Notes: generated by a model not told the origin, from the letters alone. 64,000 nucleotides of DNA from Pyrinomonadaceae bacterium (GCA_021463165.1 JAJTWY010000019.1:1-64000); one strand, 5' to 3'; counted from the stretch's first letter, positions 18,543-29,027 are shown. Numbers and translations: made by a program.

Positions 18543-19649
18543 ATGAATAGAACAGCATTCTTCGCCGTCGCAATCCTGGCAGGCGTGTCGCTTTTCGCGA
18601 CCGATTCAGATCACTCCCGCGTCGCGGCTCAAGGCGCACCACCCGTTGCTTCACCCACACCGGTGAGTTCGGCGCCGAAGATCGCGACGCCGACACCTAC
18701 GCCCAATCCTGTTTCGGCGATCACAGACCCGAATGAGGTGATCAAGGTCGAGACCGAGCTGGTCAACCTGAACGTCCGCGTGGTTGACCGGAATGGACGA
18801 CCGGTGAATAACCTTGCTCAAAGAGAGTTCAAGATCTTCGAGGATGGAAACCTCCAGCAGATAGAATTCTTCGAAAGGGCCGAGGTGCCGACAAACTATG
18901 GGATCGTCGTTGATAATTCAGGCTCGATGCGCCAACTCCTTGACAAGGTTGTTGAAGCGGGCAAGGTGCTCATCAACACCAACAAGCCGGCCGATGAATC
19001 AATGATCATCCGATTCGTAGGTCGCGACAAGATCGAGATAGAGCAGCAGTTCACCTCGAATAAAACCGATCTTATCGATGCTCTCGATAACCTTTACATC
19101 GAGGGTGGGCAAACCGCGATCATAGATGCTGTCTACCTTGCGGTAGAAAACATCGACGAATACGAGAAGAACAGCAAAGCAGGTGCTCCGAAGCGTCGGG
19201 CCCTGATCCTGGTCTCGGATGGCGAGGATCGGAATAGCTACTACAATGAGAAGCAGCTCTTTGAGCTTCTCCGCGAATCGGAAGTGCAGATCTACGTTAT
19301 CGGATTTGTGGATGAACTCAGCAAGGAAGGCGGCTTCATTAGCAAGAGCCCACGGGACAAGGCCAAGGCGTTCCTCGAGAGGATCGCCACGGAGACGGGA
19401 GGTAAAGCATACTTCCCGGCAAATGCAGCCGCGCTACCCGAGCTTGCCCGCGAGATCTCGAACGAACTACGGACCCAGTATTCCATTGGTTACATTCCAT
19501 CCAACGACAAAAAAGATGGGACCTACCGAAACATTAAGGTCCAGGTTGACGACGGGCCGAACAAAGAGAAGAGGATCGCTGTTTCGAGGGCCGGCCGCGT
19601 CGCTGAGGGCGGCACCGCGGTGCCGGCATCGACACCGAAAAAACAGTAG
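18543..19649 (+). CDS. Secreted VWFA-domain protein, acidobacterial type (second copy)
   Basis: A 368-residue paralogue of the preceding gene. It has a signal peptide (AFFAVAILAGVSLFATDS), a proline/threonine spacer (about 30-60), the same VKVETELVNLNVRVVDRNG domain, and a VWFA domain with MIDAS DNSGSMR at about residue 130 and VSDGEDRNS. The conserved ending ELRTQYSIGYIPSNDKKDGTYRNIKVQV is present. In the MIDAS the usual D-x-S-x-S pattern is kept, so it probably binds Mg or Mn and a protein ligand outside the cytoplasm. GAGG 8 bases before the ATG fixes the start. It ends about 70 bases from the convergent BMC operon. Confidence 0.88.
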   Translation: MNRTAFFAVAILAGVSLFATDSDHSRVAAQGAPPVASPTPVSSAPKIATPTPTPNPVSAITDPNEVIKVETELVNLNVRVVDRNGRPVNNLAQREFKIFEDGNLQQIEFFERAEVPTNYGIVVDNSGSMRQLLDKVVEAGKVLINTNKPADESMIIRFVGRDKIEIEQQFTSNKTDLIDALDNLYIEGGQTAIIDAVYLAVENIDEYEKNSKAGAPKRRALILVSDGEDRNSYYNEKQLFELLRESEVQIYVIGFVDELSKEGGFISKSPRDKAKAFLERIATETGGKAYFPANAAALPELAREISNELRTQYSIGYIPSNDKKDGTYRNIKVQVDDGPNKEKRIAVSRAGRVAEGGTAVPASTPKKQ

Positions 19650-19719
19650 GGTCAGGTCGATAGAAAGAATTTCATTACCCCGTAACTCGGGCTTTAAGAA
19701 AAACCCGTTGTGAATTAGA

Positions 19720-20037
19720 TCATTCAGGGACACTCCCGGAGATTTTTTTGCGTGTGGTCTCACCGGTTTTTAGAACCGAAATTCCCTCGTCGACGTCTTC
19801 GTGCGGCCTTGGAATCACGTGTGTGGCAGTTACCGTCCCGATCCGCCGTGCCGCCGCGGCTCCGGCATCAACAGCCGCTTTGACGGCCCCGACCTCGCCT
19901 CTGACGATCGCGGTAACCAGACCGGCGTCTATCCGCTCATAGCCAACCAGTTTGACATTGGCAGCCTTCACCATTGCGTCCGCAGCCTCGATCATGGCGA
20001 CCAGGCCAAAACATTCGACCATTCCTAATGCCTGCAT
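19720..20037 (-). CDS. BMC-H shell protein (microcompartment hexamer), PduA/EutM type
   Basis: A 105-residue single BMC-domain protein that should form hexagonal tiles of a microcompartment facet. Family marks: [22 protein letters not shown] at the start, [41 protein letters not shown], and [11 protein letters not shown], the usual end of the fold. It has only a short C-terminal tail (about 20 residues). [11 protein letters not shown] segment gives an ordinary-looking pore region. It is the last gene of the BMC operon, 18 bases after the small membrane peptide gene, with AAGGA about 10 bases before the ATG. It differs from the first shell protein at many positions, so the two may form different tiles. 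Confidence 0.95.
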   Translation of the reverse strand: MQALGMVECFGLVAMIEAADAMVKAANVKLVGYERIDAGLVTAIVRGEVGAVKAAVDAGAAAARRIGTVTATHVIPRPHEDVDEGISVLKTGETTRKKISGSVPE

Positions 20038-20055
20038 AAAATATTGGTCCTTATC

Positions 20056-20157
20056 CTAACGCCGTTTCTTCCTCAGAGCTAACAGTAAAATTATCAGGCC
20101 GAAAACGATCAAGCCCGAAAGGATGGCGAGAAAGAAAATTCCGATCGCCGAGATCAT
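20056..20157 (-). CDS. 33-residue single-pass membrane peptide in the BMC operon
   Basis: A very short reading frame, 33 codons, from ATG at 20155-20157 to TAG at 20056-20058. It encodes MISAIGIFFLAILSG, then LIVFGLIILLLAL and RKKRR: one clean transmembrane helix with a basic cytoplasmic tail. A GGAGG sits about 9 bases before the ATG, the gene begins 6 bases after the zinc-ribbon gene and ends 18 bases before the second shell gene, so it is well placed to be translated. No known family. It could tether something to the membrane. It could also be a chance hydrophobic frame, but spacing and ribosome binding site argue for a real gene. Confidence 0.55.
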   Translation of the reverse strand: MISAIGIFFLAILSGLIVFGLIILLLALRKKRR

Positions 20158-20163
20158 TTTTAC

Positions 20164-20586
20164 CTACCTCCAGACAACGGTAAGAAGTACAATTGCACCC
20201 GCGATGACAGCCACAAGGATCGAGGCCAGCAGCATTCGCATATTTGAAGTTTCTACGGTCGACTCCCATTTGAATACCTGCGGTTTGCGTTGTGCGACCC
20301 GGGACCGACGGCGTTCGGCCGCAGCCTTTGCGAGTCGATCGTCCTCCTCCTCACCGCGCTTAAGCTGTTCGGCAAGTGAGTCTAGTGCGGCCTTAGTCTT
20401 TGGATCAATGCCGTCCGCGGGCTTCGCGTCTTCCACACCTTCGGGAAGATCCCTTATCGTCTCGTCGAATGAGATATCAGTGTCCGCCGCAACTCGATTG
20501 CCGCAGTTATAACAGAACGTGGTATTCTCGCGAACGTCCACGCCGCATTTCTCGCAAGCCGCTTTTTCCAAAACCGTCTGAGCCAT
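20164..20586 (-). CDS. Zinc-ribbon protein with C-terminal membrane anchor in the BMC operon
   Basis: A 140-residue protein with an N-terminal zinc ribbon (C11-x2-C14, C25-x2-C28: CEKCGV...FCYNCG), an acidic middle, a charged helical stretch (about 65-100, KTKAALDSLAEQLKRGEEEDDR), and a C-terminal transmembrane helix (LLASILVAVIAGAIVLLTVVW). It would hang from the inner membrane with the ribbon in the cytoplasm. Function unknown. It is separated from the aldehyde dehydrogenase gene by one base (TAGGATG), so the two are tightly coupled, and is followed by the small membrane peptide. A membrane protein inside a BMC operon is unusual and suggests a link between shell and membrane. Confidence 0.85.
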   Translation of the reverse strand: MAQTVLEKAACEKCGVDVRENTTFCYNCGNRVAADTDISFDETIRDLPEGVEDAKPADGIDPKTKAALDSLAEQLKRGEEEDDRLAKAAAERRRSRVAQRKPQVFKWESTVETSNMRMLLASILVAVIAGAIVLLTVVWR

Positions 20587-20587
20587 C

Positions 20588-22291
20588 CTAAACAGTTGCG
20601 AATATCTCCTTTTCCTCGCCGAGGTCTCGGGCCGACGGTGTCAGGATAGTCTTCTTGGAAATATAGATCTTCTCCCCCGCATTGATCGCCCGCCGAACAT
20701 CGTCTTCGCTGACGAAATCGACCGTAGCTTGCGGAACAGGTTTTTGAACAGCGTTCTCAGGTGTGATCTCGTGCACAACTGTTATCGGGGCCGCGACAAC
20801 CGGAGGAGGTTCCGGGGCCGCAGGTTCGGCCAGCTTCTGACCAAGAAACGCGTCAACAAGCGCGGCGATCTCCTCCCGACGCGGCGACCCGGCGGGTTCC
20901 CTCTCACCCACATTCCTGTCGGCCACCTTATTCTGACCCATCCGATTGATGGGCTTCGTCTCGAAAGCAACCCGTTTAATATCGAGTAAGTGCAAGGGCG
21001 ATATGTTGTCCGACGTGACATTCCCGCCCCACGATCCGCAGCCAAGCGTCATCGACGGCGGAAGGTCGGTCGACAATCCGATCGCCCCGTGAGTCGTCGG
21101 CGAGTTGATCACCACGCGGGCCGCCGGCATCTGTTCTCCGTAGCGGATCGCTGCTTCGCGATCCTGCGTATGCATTCCGGCAGTGTGCCCCATGCCGCCG
21201 AACTGCAGTATCTCGTGGCATCGAGTGACACCTTCCTCAACTCCGTCGACAACAAAAAAAGCGAGCGTTGGAGATAACTTTTCAACCGACCACGGAAAAT
21301 CACGTCCAACACCGGCGCAATCCGCTACGAGACAACGGGTATTCTCAGGAATGGTTATACCGGCGAGATCGGCAATATAAGCTGCAGACTTGCCCACGAT
21401 CCCGGCATTAAGCGTCCGCTGAGGCGTGAGAAGCACCTTTGCCACCGCGTCTGCCTCGCTCGAATCCAGAAAATGTCCACCTTGCTGTCTAAATTGCTCC
21501 CGAACCGCCGTCTCGACCGGAGCGTCCACCACAACCGATTGTTCGGACGCACAGATAGTTCCATTGTCGAAGCAAGTTCCCGTCAGGATATCATAAACTG
21601 CTTTAGAAATATTTGCAGATCGTTCGATAAAAACAGGGACATTGCCCGGGCCGACACCAAACGCCGGCTTGCCCGATGAGTATGCGGCACGCACAAGGCC
21701 GGTGCCGCCTGTAGCAAGTATCACCGCGGTCTTGCGGTGTTTCATCAACGTCTCAGTTCCTTCTATTGTCGAGTTAGTCAGACAAATAATGGCATCCGAC
21801 GGAAGGCCAAGTTTGATGGCCGCATCCCGCATTAGGCGTGCAGTCTCCGCAATACAGTTCGCCGCCGAAGGATGGGGAGAGAGAACAATGGTATTCCGGG
21901 ATTTGATCGCGATGATGATCTTATAAATAGCTGTGGATGTGGGATTTGTCGAAGGGATGATGGCCGCGACCACTCCACGCGGACTCGCGATCTCAACAAC
22001 ACCGCCCGAATCGCTTATGACGCCAACGGTCTTGAGATCACGAAAATAGCCCCAAACATCCTCGGCAGCAAACCGGTTCTTCTCCTTTTTGTCCTCCGCC
22101 CGGCCAAAACCAGTCTCTTCGTTCGCCAGGCGTCCGAGCCGTTCGGCATTTTTGAGAGCTACCTGCGACATAGCATCGCAGATCGAGTCGATCGTTCGCT
22201 GATCCAACTTAGAAACCGACTGAAAGGCAAACGACGCGGCCTCTACCGCGTCGCGCGCATCCTGCTGAGCTTTCAGGTCCTTATCAGCCAT
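20588..22291 (-). CDS. Acylating aldehyde dehydrogenase, BMC-associated, with extra C-terminal region
   Basis: A CoA-acylating aldehyde dehydrogenase oxidising an aldehyde, probably acetaldehyde, to acyl-CoA with NAD. The catalytic cysteine is C247 in [11 protein letters not shown], a form closer to the aldehyde dehydrogenase half of AdhE than to classical PduP or Eut[13 protein letters not shown] also fits. The dehydrogenase ends near residue 455. After it come about 110 residues: a helix [16 protein letters not shown] that resembles the amphipathic encapsulation peptides of microcompartment cargo, a proline/alanine linker, and a final module ([26 protein letters not shown]) like tails seen on other BMC proteins. 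It lies between the shell and zinc-ribbon genes. The cargo role is inferred. Confidence 0.9.
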   Translation of the reverse strand: MADKDLKAQQDARDAVEAASFAFQSVSKLDQRTIDSICDAMSQVALKNAERLGRLANEETGFGRAEDKKEKNRFAAEDVWGYFRDLKTVGVISDSGGVVEIASPRGVVAAIIPSTNPTSTAIYKIIIAIKSRNTIVLSPHPSAANCIAETARLMRDAAIKLGLPSDAIICLTNSTIEGTETLMKHRKTAVILATGGTGLVRAAYSSGKPAFGVGPGNVPVFIERSANISKAVYDILTGTCFDNGTICASEQSVVVDAPVETAVREQFRQQGGHFLDSSEADAVAKVLLTPQRTLNAGIVGKSAAYIADLAGITIPENTRCLVADCAGVGRDFPWSVEKLSPTLAFFVVDGVEEGVTRCHEILQFGGMGHTAGMHTQDREAAIRYGEQMPAARVVINSPTTHGAIGLSTDLPPSMTLGCGSWGGNVTSDNISPLHLLDIKRVAFETKPINRMGQNKVADRNVGEREPAGSPRREEIAALVDAFLGQKLAEPAAPEPPPVVAAPITVVHEITPENAVQKPVPQATVDFVSEDDVRRAINAGEKIYISKKTILTPSARDLGEEKEIFATV

Positions 22292-22317
22292 CGGTCTTCA
22301 TCGGATCTATTGCAGAT

Positions 22318-22713
22318 CTAGCGAGCCTTAGATTTGTTCCCGGTCGAGCTCCCGGTCCCGGCTTCGCCGGCTCCGCCTTCACCAAGTTGTTTACCGCCGC
22401 CTCGAAGGGCTTTTTCATCCGGGCTGAAGCCGACTGCTCCGCCCTTCGGCAGAACGCGCTCAACTTCCGCATGAGGTCTCGGTATAACATGCACGCTGAT
22501 CAGTTCACCGACGCGCCTCGCCGCCGCTGCCCCGGCATCCGTTGCCGCCTTAACGGCTCCGACATCGCCCCGGACAAAGATCGTAACATAGCCCGCACCT
22601 ATGTACTCCTTGCCGATCAAACGGACATTCGCTGACTTGACCATCGCATCGGCACTCTCGACCGCGCCCACGAACCCTTTGGTCTCGACCATACCTAAAG
22701 CTTCTAAACTCAT
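22318..22713 (-). CDS. BMC-H shell protein with glycine-rich C-terminal extension
   Basis: First gene of the BMC operon. Residues 1-92 form a BMC domain ([20 protein letters not shown], then [30 protein letters not shown] and [13 protein letters not shown]). The last ~38 residues are an extension rich in glycine, serine and lysine ([19 protein letters not shown]), longer than most simple hexamers, probably disordered and projecting from the shell. The gene starts 30 bases below a perfect TATAAT and has GAGAGG before the ATG. It diverges from the RodZ-like gene. Together with the other BMC-H it supplies only facets: no pentamer gene is visible here to close the vertices. Confidence 0.95.
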   Translation of the reverse strand: MSLEALGMVETKGFVGAVESADAMVKSANVRLIGKEYIGAGYVTIFVRGDVGAVKAATDAGAAAARRVGELISVHVIPRPHAEVERVLPKGGAVGFSPDEKALRGGGKQLGEGGAGEAGTGSSTGNKSKAR

Positions 22714-22749
22714 TAGTTAAACCCTCTCATTTTGGATTGCACTACCGAT

Positions 22750-22755
22750 ATTATA
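22750..22755 (-). promoter_or_regulatory. -10 element of the BMC operon
   Basis: A perfect TATAAT on the minus strand (22750-22755), giving a transcript that starts near 22743 and a leader of about 30 bases. No good -35 hexamer lies at the right distance, so the promoter may need an activator. This would fit a substrate-induced microcompartment. Confidence 0.4.
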
Positions 22756-22814
22756 ATAACTCATCATCGATACAAAACGTTGCGGTGAACACGGGTAAAA
22801 TCGGGATGAATCAA

Positions 22815-22844
22815 TTGACATCACAGCGACAGGAACGATATATT
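22815..22844 (+). promoter_or_regulatory. Predicted sigma-70 promoter of the RodZ-like gene
   Basis: TTGACA (22815-22820, perfect) and TATATT (22839-22844) lie 18 bases apart, with the ATG at 22904. The BMC -10 lies about 60 bases to the left on the other strand, so the two promoters are back to back. Confidence 0.5.
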
Positions 22845-22903
22845 TCAACTCATACGATTGCCGAATTTTCAGGGTTCCGAAGCCCCGGTCGATACGAAGA
22901 CAG

Positions 22904-23941
22904 ATGTCATTAACGCTTGGTGAAAAGTTGCGGCAGGCCCGCGAAGAGCGGGGGTTTACCCTCGGTGACGTCGCCGAACAGACCAGGATCTCTGCCCTGT
23001 ATCTCGAATCCATCGAAAATGACGATTACCGGATCCTTCCCGGCGGGATCTTTAATAAGGGCTTCGTAAAATCATACGCAAAATTCGTCGGGATCGGCGA
23101 GGCAGAGGCACTTGCCGATTATGGCGCGTTGATGTCAACCTCATCCAAAGGGGACGAGGAGGAACTTAAAGTATATAGACCCCAAGTACTTACCGATGAC
23201 AGGGCGACGTCGTCAATGTTGCCGACGATCATTCTTGCGGCGGTGATCCTCGGGTTGATAACCGCAGCTGGACTCTTTGTGGTCAATTATTGGCAGACGA
23301 CCGGCGAGCAAGTTGCTAACACGGCGAGCACCCCACAACCGGCAGGCACTGCTGAACCAACTCCTGAGCCCTCACCGGCTACAGGCGAATCGCCCACAAT
23401 GGCTTCAGTCAAGGTCGAATTCAAAGCTTTGACCGAGCAGGTGTCGCTTTCTTCGACAAATGATGGCAAGTATGCCAGCAGCCTTCTAGCACCGGGCACA
23501 GCGGCTACATTCGAGCCGCGAGAAAGTCTCAAATTGAGTTATTCGCGCTCTCTCGCAAATGCCGTCCAGCTAACGATCAACGGGAAGCTAATAACCCTTC
23601 CGGCTCAGCCGCTAGTGCCGAGGAGAAATGCGATCGAATTTGAGATAAATAAGGACAATCTTTCGCAAATATGGACTAGTGGCTCGATCTCGAGTGACGT
23701 TCCCGCTGCCTCACCAGCTCCGCCGGCCGATCCCGATCTGCCGGCCAACGTCGAGATGCAGCCGAGCCCTACGCCGGTCTCGACTGTCGTTCCGCCACCC
23801 GTGAAAACGCCGTCTCCGCGGCCGACGACGGCCAATACCGTGACAAATACCGCTTCAAATGCGGCACCTCGGCCGACGCCCGACCGAAGGCCGGCAAATA
23901 CGCCTGCCGCCAAGCCGCCGGCCTCGAATAATCTTGACTGA
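22904..23941 (+). CDS. RodZ-like helix-turn-helix membrane protein
   Basis: A 345-residue protein like RodZ, the MreB-linked cell-shape factor. Residues 3-75 form the conserved helix-turn-helix (GEKLRQAREERGFTLGDVAEQTRISALYLESIENDDY, LPGGIFNKGFVKSYAKFVG). A transmembrane helix (TIILAAVILGLITAAGLFVV, about 105-124) leads to a periplasmic domain with the DUF4115-like beta fold (about 165-265) and a long proline/threonine-rich tail. In RodZ the helix-turn-helix binds the MreB filament, not DNA. The perfect TTGACA promoter suggests constant expression. An attenuator-like hairpin follows before guaB. Identity is firm to family level; cell-shape role is inferred. Confidence 0.87.
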   Translation: MSLTLGEKLRQAREERGFTLGDVAEQTRISALYLESIENDDYRILPGGIFNKGFVKSYAKFVGIGEAEALADYGALMSTSSKGDEEELKVYRPQVLTDDRATSSMLPTIILAAVILGLITAAGLFVVNYWQTTGEQVANTASTPQPAGTAEPTPEPSPATGESPTMASVKVEFKALTEQVSLSSTNDGKYASSLLAPGTAATFEPRESLKLSYSRSLANAVQLTINGKLITLPAQPLVPRRNAIEFEINKDNLSQIWTSGSISSDVPAASPAPPADPDLPANVEMQPSPTPVSTVVPPPVKTPSPRPTTANTVTNTASNAAPRPTPDRRPANTPAAKPPASNNLD

Positions 23942-23973
23942 TGCTTCGCGGTGAGGGATTGAAAACATGGAAT

Positions 23974-24010
23974 TTGCGTGTCCGCAACCGATTTGCGGGC
24001 ATTTTTATTT
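23974..24010 (+). terminator. Terminator or attenuator between the RodZ-like gene and guaB
   Basis: TGTCCGCAA (23979-23987) pairs with TTGCGGGCA (23993-24001, one G-U pair) and is followed by TTTTT, an intrinsic terminator. Just upstream TTGCG (23974-23978) could instead pair with CGCAA (23983-23987), which would break the terminator. The guaB ATG is only 13 bases after the T-tract, so there is no room for a separate promoter after it. Either guaB depends on read-through, or an upstream promoter is attenuated here. Confidence 0.55.
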
Positions 24011-24019
24011 AGGATCTAA

Positions 24020-25492
<1,473 letters not shown>

Positions 25493-25601
25493 CTGATCTA
25501 CACCCTTGGGTCCAGCGTCCGCGACAATCAAGCCGCTGTTGCCCTGCGCAGCCGGTCCGCGTCTACTCCCTTCTCTTGCTACGATCTCGCCTCGAAACGC
25601 C

Positions 25602-28600
25602 CTATGGCTTACGAGTTCCCCACGTAGGCGGAGGTGGTTCTTTGTCGGCTCGAACCACAGGTTTTGCCTTCAGTAGCCGAAGAGCCTCTTCGACCGCACG
25701 TTCGATCTGGGGATCCCTGCCGGCGATCACATCTTTCGGCCAGTTCTCGACATCGATATCGGGCGCAGTTCCCTCGTTTTCGACCGCCCATTTGCCGTCA
25801 CGCGTAAAAAAGCCGCCACGTGGAGCGATCATCGTACCTCCGTCAACAAGCGGCGGCGAATCGGCAGTGTGGACCAACCCGCCCCATGTCCGTTTACCGA
25901 CGATCGGGCCTATCTTGCGGTATTTGAACATCCACGGCATCAGGTCGCCGCCCGAGCCCGCCATTTCGTTGACGATCATGACCTTGGGCCCCCAGATGCC
26001 GGCCGCCGGTGATGTAAAGGGATAACGGTCGCCCGCGACGTTGTTAAAATATCCGTCAAAATCGCGTTGAAGGACGTCGATAATATAATCGGCCGCGGAA
26101 CCGCCGCCATTGTAGCGTTCGTCGATGATCGCACCTTTTTTGTCCTGTTGGGCGAAGTAGTAGCGGTTGAAGCTTGCATAGCCGCCCTGGCCCGTGTTCG
26201 GGATATGCACGTAAGCTAATTGGCCGCCCGAAAGGCGGTCGACAAGGCGGCGGTTTGCCTCCACCCAAGCTCGCGTGCGTAGAGCCGTTTCACTGGCGAC
26301 CGGCACGACCGTTATCTGGCGGGCACCTTCAAGCGAAGGTTTATTGTTGATCGTGATCACAGTCTGCCGGTTGGCCGTGCCGTCGAGCAGCCGATAGATA
26401 TTGTCCGGTGCTCGTAACTCGATACCGTTGATCGCTATGACGTAATCGCCGACATTCACGTTAGCACCGGGCGTGGCGAGCGGTGATCGAAGGTCGGGAT
26501 TCCAGTTCTCGTTATCGTAGATCCGGGCAATGCGGTAGCGGCCATTTTCGATGGTAAAATCTGCTCCTAAAAGGCCGCCCGGCGTGTTTGGGACATCGGG
26601 CATATCGCCACCACGGACATAAGAGTGCCCAACGGCGATCTCTGCCCCCATCATGTCCATCAGATAGAGAAGATCGGCACGATGATTTACGTATGGAAGC
26701 AGTGCTCCGTACATCGAACGCATCTTTGCCCAATCGGTGCCATGGAGGTTCGGAACATACAGATAATCCCGTTGGTTCCGCCAGCCCTCGTTGAACATCT
26801 GTTTGTACTCTGCCTTCGGGTCGAGATACATTCGCAGGCTATAATTCAAGCGACCGGATCCCGGTTGCGGCGCCGTGGGACGGTCGGCATCCACGACAAA
26901 CAGCGCCGGAGCAGCCTGGCCCGCTCCCTGTCCGCCGCCTCCCTGTCCCGGGCCTCCGCCTCCGCCGGCTCGATAGACAACCTTCTTCCCATCGGCACTG
27001 ACGGTGAATGCCGCAACACCGCTGGCAAAAGATATTGCCCGACGGTCGCTAAGACGATATCGATGAAGCTGAGCTGAACCACCCGGCCCGGGCGAGGCTT
27101 CGAGGTAGAAGACCGTCCCGTCCGCACCTGCCGTCAGCGAAGAATATTGACGTTCGGGAACGCCGGGTACCGAGATGATACGTTTTGCAAGGCCGTCGAA
27201 ATCGATCTGAACATTGACAGGACCCCGTGGACGACGCACGGCATCCGCACCGGAGGCGTCGGGGCCAGGCTCTGCTCCCGGCGCGGCTGTCGGCCGACCC
27301 GTCACAGTCGCAACGCCTCGATCTTCATCACTCTCGGGGGTCAGAGGGGTTCCGTCGTTCCTGTTAAGCACGGCGAAGTAGAGCCCGTAATTGGTCTCGC
27401 GGTCGTATGAGGTCATATCGAGCCACTGTGAACGCAGTCCCAAATCGGTCGAGGCGAGGAACCAAAGATATTTGCCGTTCGTATCCCAGACGGGCCAAAC
27501 CGCATCAGACAGGCCGTCCGTTATCTGCTTCGTCTCGCCCGACTCGACGTTGCTAACAAAGATCGCATGGTACATTGAACGCAAGCGGCTCGCGTAAGCA
27601 ACCCACTTCGAGTCAGGGCTCCATGTCGGATTGAGTGTCCGCTGGGGCACCATCCATGGGTCTTGACCCACGATCTTCGCCTGGCCGGACGCAATATCGA
27701 GCACCCAAACCTTTAGATTAGTATCGCTGAAAAGTAGTTTCTTCGAGTCCGGCGACCAGGATACCGTATAATAGTGGGTCGGCTTCTCCAGTGCGATCTC
27801 TCTGGGCGGCTTGAGTCCGTCCTGCTCCTGCACGTAAAGCTTGTATTCACCTGAGCGGTCACTAAAATACGAAATGTACTTACCATCCGGTGACCACGCC
27901 GGGTCGCGTTCGGCTGATCCGCTTGAATTTGTCAGGTTACGGACGTCGCCTTTCTCAGCCGGGATCGTGAATACCTCACCTCGGGCCTCAGCCACGACGC
28001 GTTTACCCGTTGGAGATAGCTTGATGTTTGTGATCCGGCCCGATACGTCTTCCCATCGAGGCATCATCCACGGGAAATCTCCGGACGCATGAATCTCGAC
28101 GACAGAATGTTTCCCGGTGCGGGGATCGAGCTGATGAATATACCCGGCCTGCTCGAACACGACTATACCCCCGCCGGCACCAAGAGTCTTAACGTCAAAA
28201 TCCCTGAACCGCGTTAGCTGAGTCAGCTTCTTCGTCGGGAAATGAAAGGACCATACATTCTGCACCGAATCACGATCTGAAATGAAAAAGACGGTGTCGC
28301 CGACCCATACGGGATCAATATCCTTTGAGTCAGTCCATGGTGGGGAAACAAGGTCATAGGTCTTAAGATCGACGATCCAGATCGGACGGTTCTGGCCGCC
28401 ACGATAGTTTCGGCGCTCATCGTCCCACGAGTTGTTCATCCGATAAGCTATCTGGGTTCCGTCAGGCGAGATCTTACCCTGAAACCCGCGCGGAAGAGCC
28501 ATTGGTTCTTCGACGCCGCCACTCGCCGGTACGGTCCAGAACCGCGGTGTTCCCCCCGGTGCCCACGTGGCGCGGCCCGAAGCGAACATTATCGCCTTCC

Positions 28601-28994
28601 CGTCCGGCGTCCATCCCTGCACGATATCAGCTCCAGAATGCCATGTCAGCCGTGTCGGTTCACCGCCTTCGGATGAAACAACATACACATCGAGATTCCC
28701 GGCGTACTCGCCGCTGAATGCCAGCCATTTGCCATCCGGCGAGAACTGCGGATTCGTCGTCTGGCCCTGGAAGCTGGTCACGCGTCGGGCTGTTCCGCCA
28801 GCGCGTGGAACGATCCAGATATTCTGCGCATAAGCAAAAGCAATATGTGTTGCTGAGGCAGTCGGCATCCGCAAAAGGCGGGTACCGCCGTTTTGCGAAA
28901 ACGTACTGCCTGCAAGAAGGGCCATGAACAAACCCGCTGCGAATCCTGAAAGCAGACGGCAATGACCTCTGCGCTGAACGCGATCGAACATCAT
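25602..28994 (-). CDS. Secreted Tricorn-type S41 protease with beta-propellers and PDZ domain
   Basis: A 1130-residue exported homologue of the archaeal Tricorn protease, which trims peptides. The signal peptide is GFAAGLFMALLAGSTFSQ. Two beta-propeller halves of PD40/WD40-like repeats follow, seen as repeated PxWSPDGKxIxYxS patterns (for example 370-385), then a core domain, a PDZ domain (about 875-950) and the S41 protease domain. The nucleophile is Ser1014 in NEMAGSGGD, the histidine is His790 in VGHSYVRGGD, and a glutamate is in ENEGTAPDI. GGAGGAGA fixes the start; 28991 is an equally placed ATG. The glycine-rich run near residues 680-700 is low complexity. It degrades peptides outside the cytoplasm. 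Confidence 0.94.
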   Translation of the reverse strand: MMFDRVQRRGHCRLLSGFAAGLFMALLAGSTFSQNGGTRLLRMPTASATHIAFAYAQNIWIVPRAGGTARRVTSFQGQTTNPQFSPDGKWLAFSGEYAGNLDVYVVSSEGGEPTRLTWHSGADIVQGWTPDGKAIMFASGRATWAPGGTPRFWTVPASGGVEEPMALPRGFQGKISPDGTQIAYRMNNSWDDERRNYRGGQNRPIWIVDLKTYDLVSPPWTDSKDIDPVWVGDTVFFISDRDSVQNVWSFHFPTKKLTQLTRFRDFDVKTLGAGGGIVVFEQAGYIHQLDPRTGKHSVVEIHASGDFPWMMPRWEDVSGRITNIKLSPTGKRVVAEARGEVFTIPAEKGDVRNLTNSSGSAERDPAWSPDGKYISYFSDRSGEYKLYVQEQDGLKPPREIALEKPTHYYTVSWSPDSKKLLFSDTNLKVWVLDIASGQAKIVGQDPWMVPQRTLNPTWSPDSKWVAYASRLRSMYHAIFVSNVESGETKQITDGLSDAVWPVWDTNGKYLWFLASTDLGLRSQWLDMTSYDRETNYGLYFAVLNRNDGTPLTPESDEDRGVATVTGRPTAAPGAEPGPDASGADAVRRPRGPVNVQIDFDGLAKRIISVPGVPERQYSSLTAGADGTVFYLEASPGPGGSAQLHRYRLSDRRAISFASGVAAFTVSADGKKVVYRAGGGGGPGQGGGGQGAGQAAPALFVVDADRPTAPQPGSGRLNYSLRMYLDPKAEYKQMFNEGWRNQRDYLYVPNLHGTDWAKMRSMYGALLPYVNHRADLLYLMDMMGAEIAVGHSYVRGGDMPDVPNTPGGLLGADFTIENGRYRIARIYDNENWNPDLRSPLATPGANVNVGDYVIAINGIELRAPDNIYRLLDGTANRQTVITINNKPSLEGARQITVVPVASETALRTRAWVEANRRLVDRLSGGQLAYVHIPNTGQGGYASFNRYYFAQQDKKGAIIDERYNGGGSAADYIIDVLQRDFDGYFNNVAGDRYPFTSPAAGIWGPKVMIVNEMAGSGGDLMPWMFKYRKIGPIVGKRTWGGLVHTADSPPLVDGGTMIAPRGGFFTRDGKWAVENEGTAPDIDVENWPKDVIAGRDPQIERAVEEALRLLKAKPVVRADKEPPPPTWGTRKP

Positions 28995-29027
28995 TCTCCT
29001 CCAGTTGTGGATATTATTGTAAGGAGA

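Noticed and set aside
19650..19719. CGGG/CCCG hairpin between the VWFA genes and the BMC operon
   Set aside because: Only four base pairs and no T-tract on either strand, so not a supported terminator.
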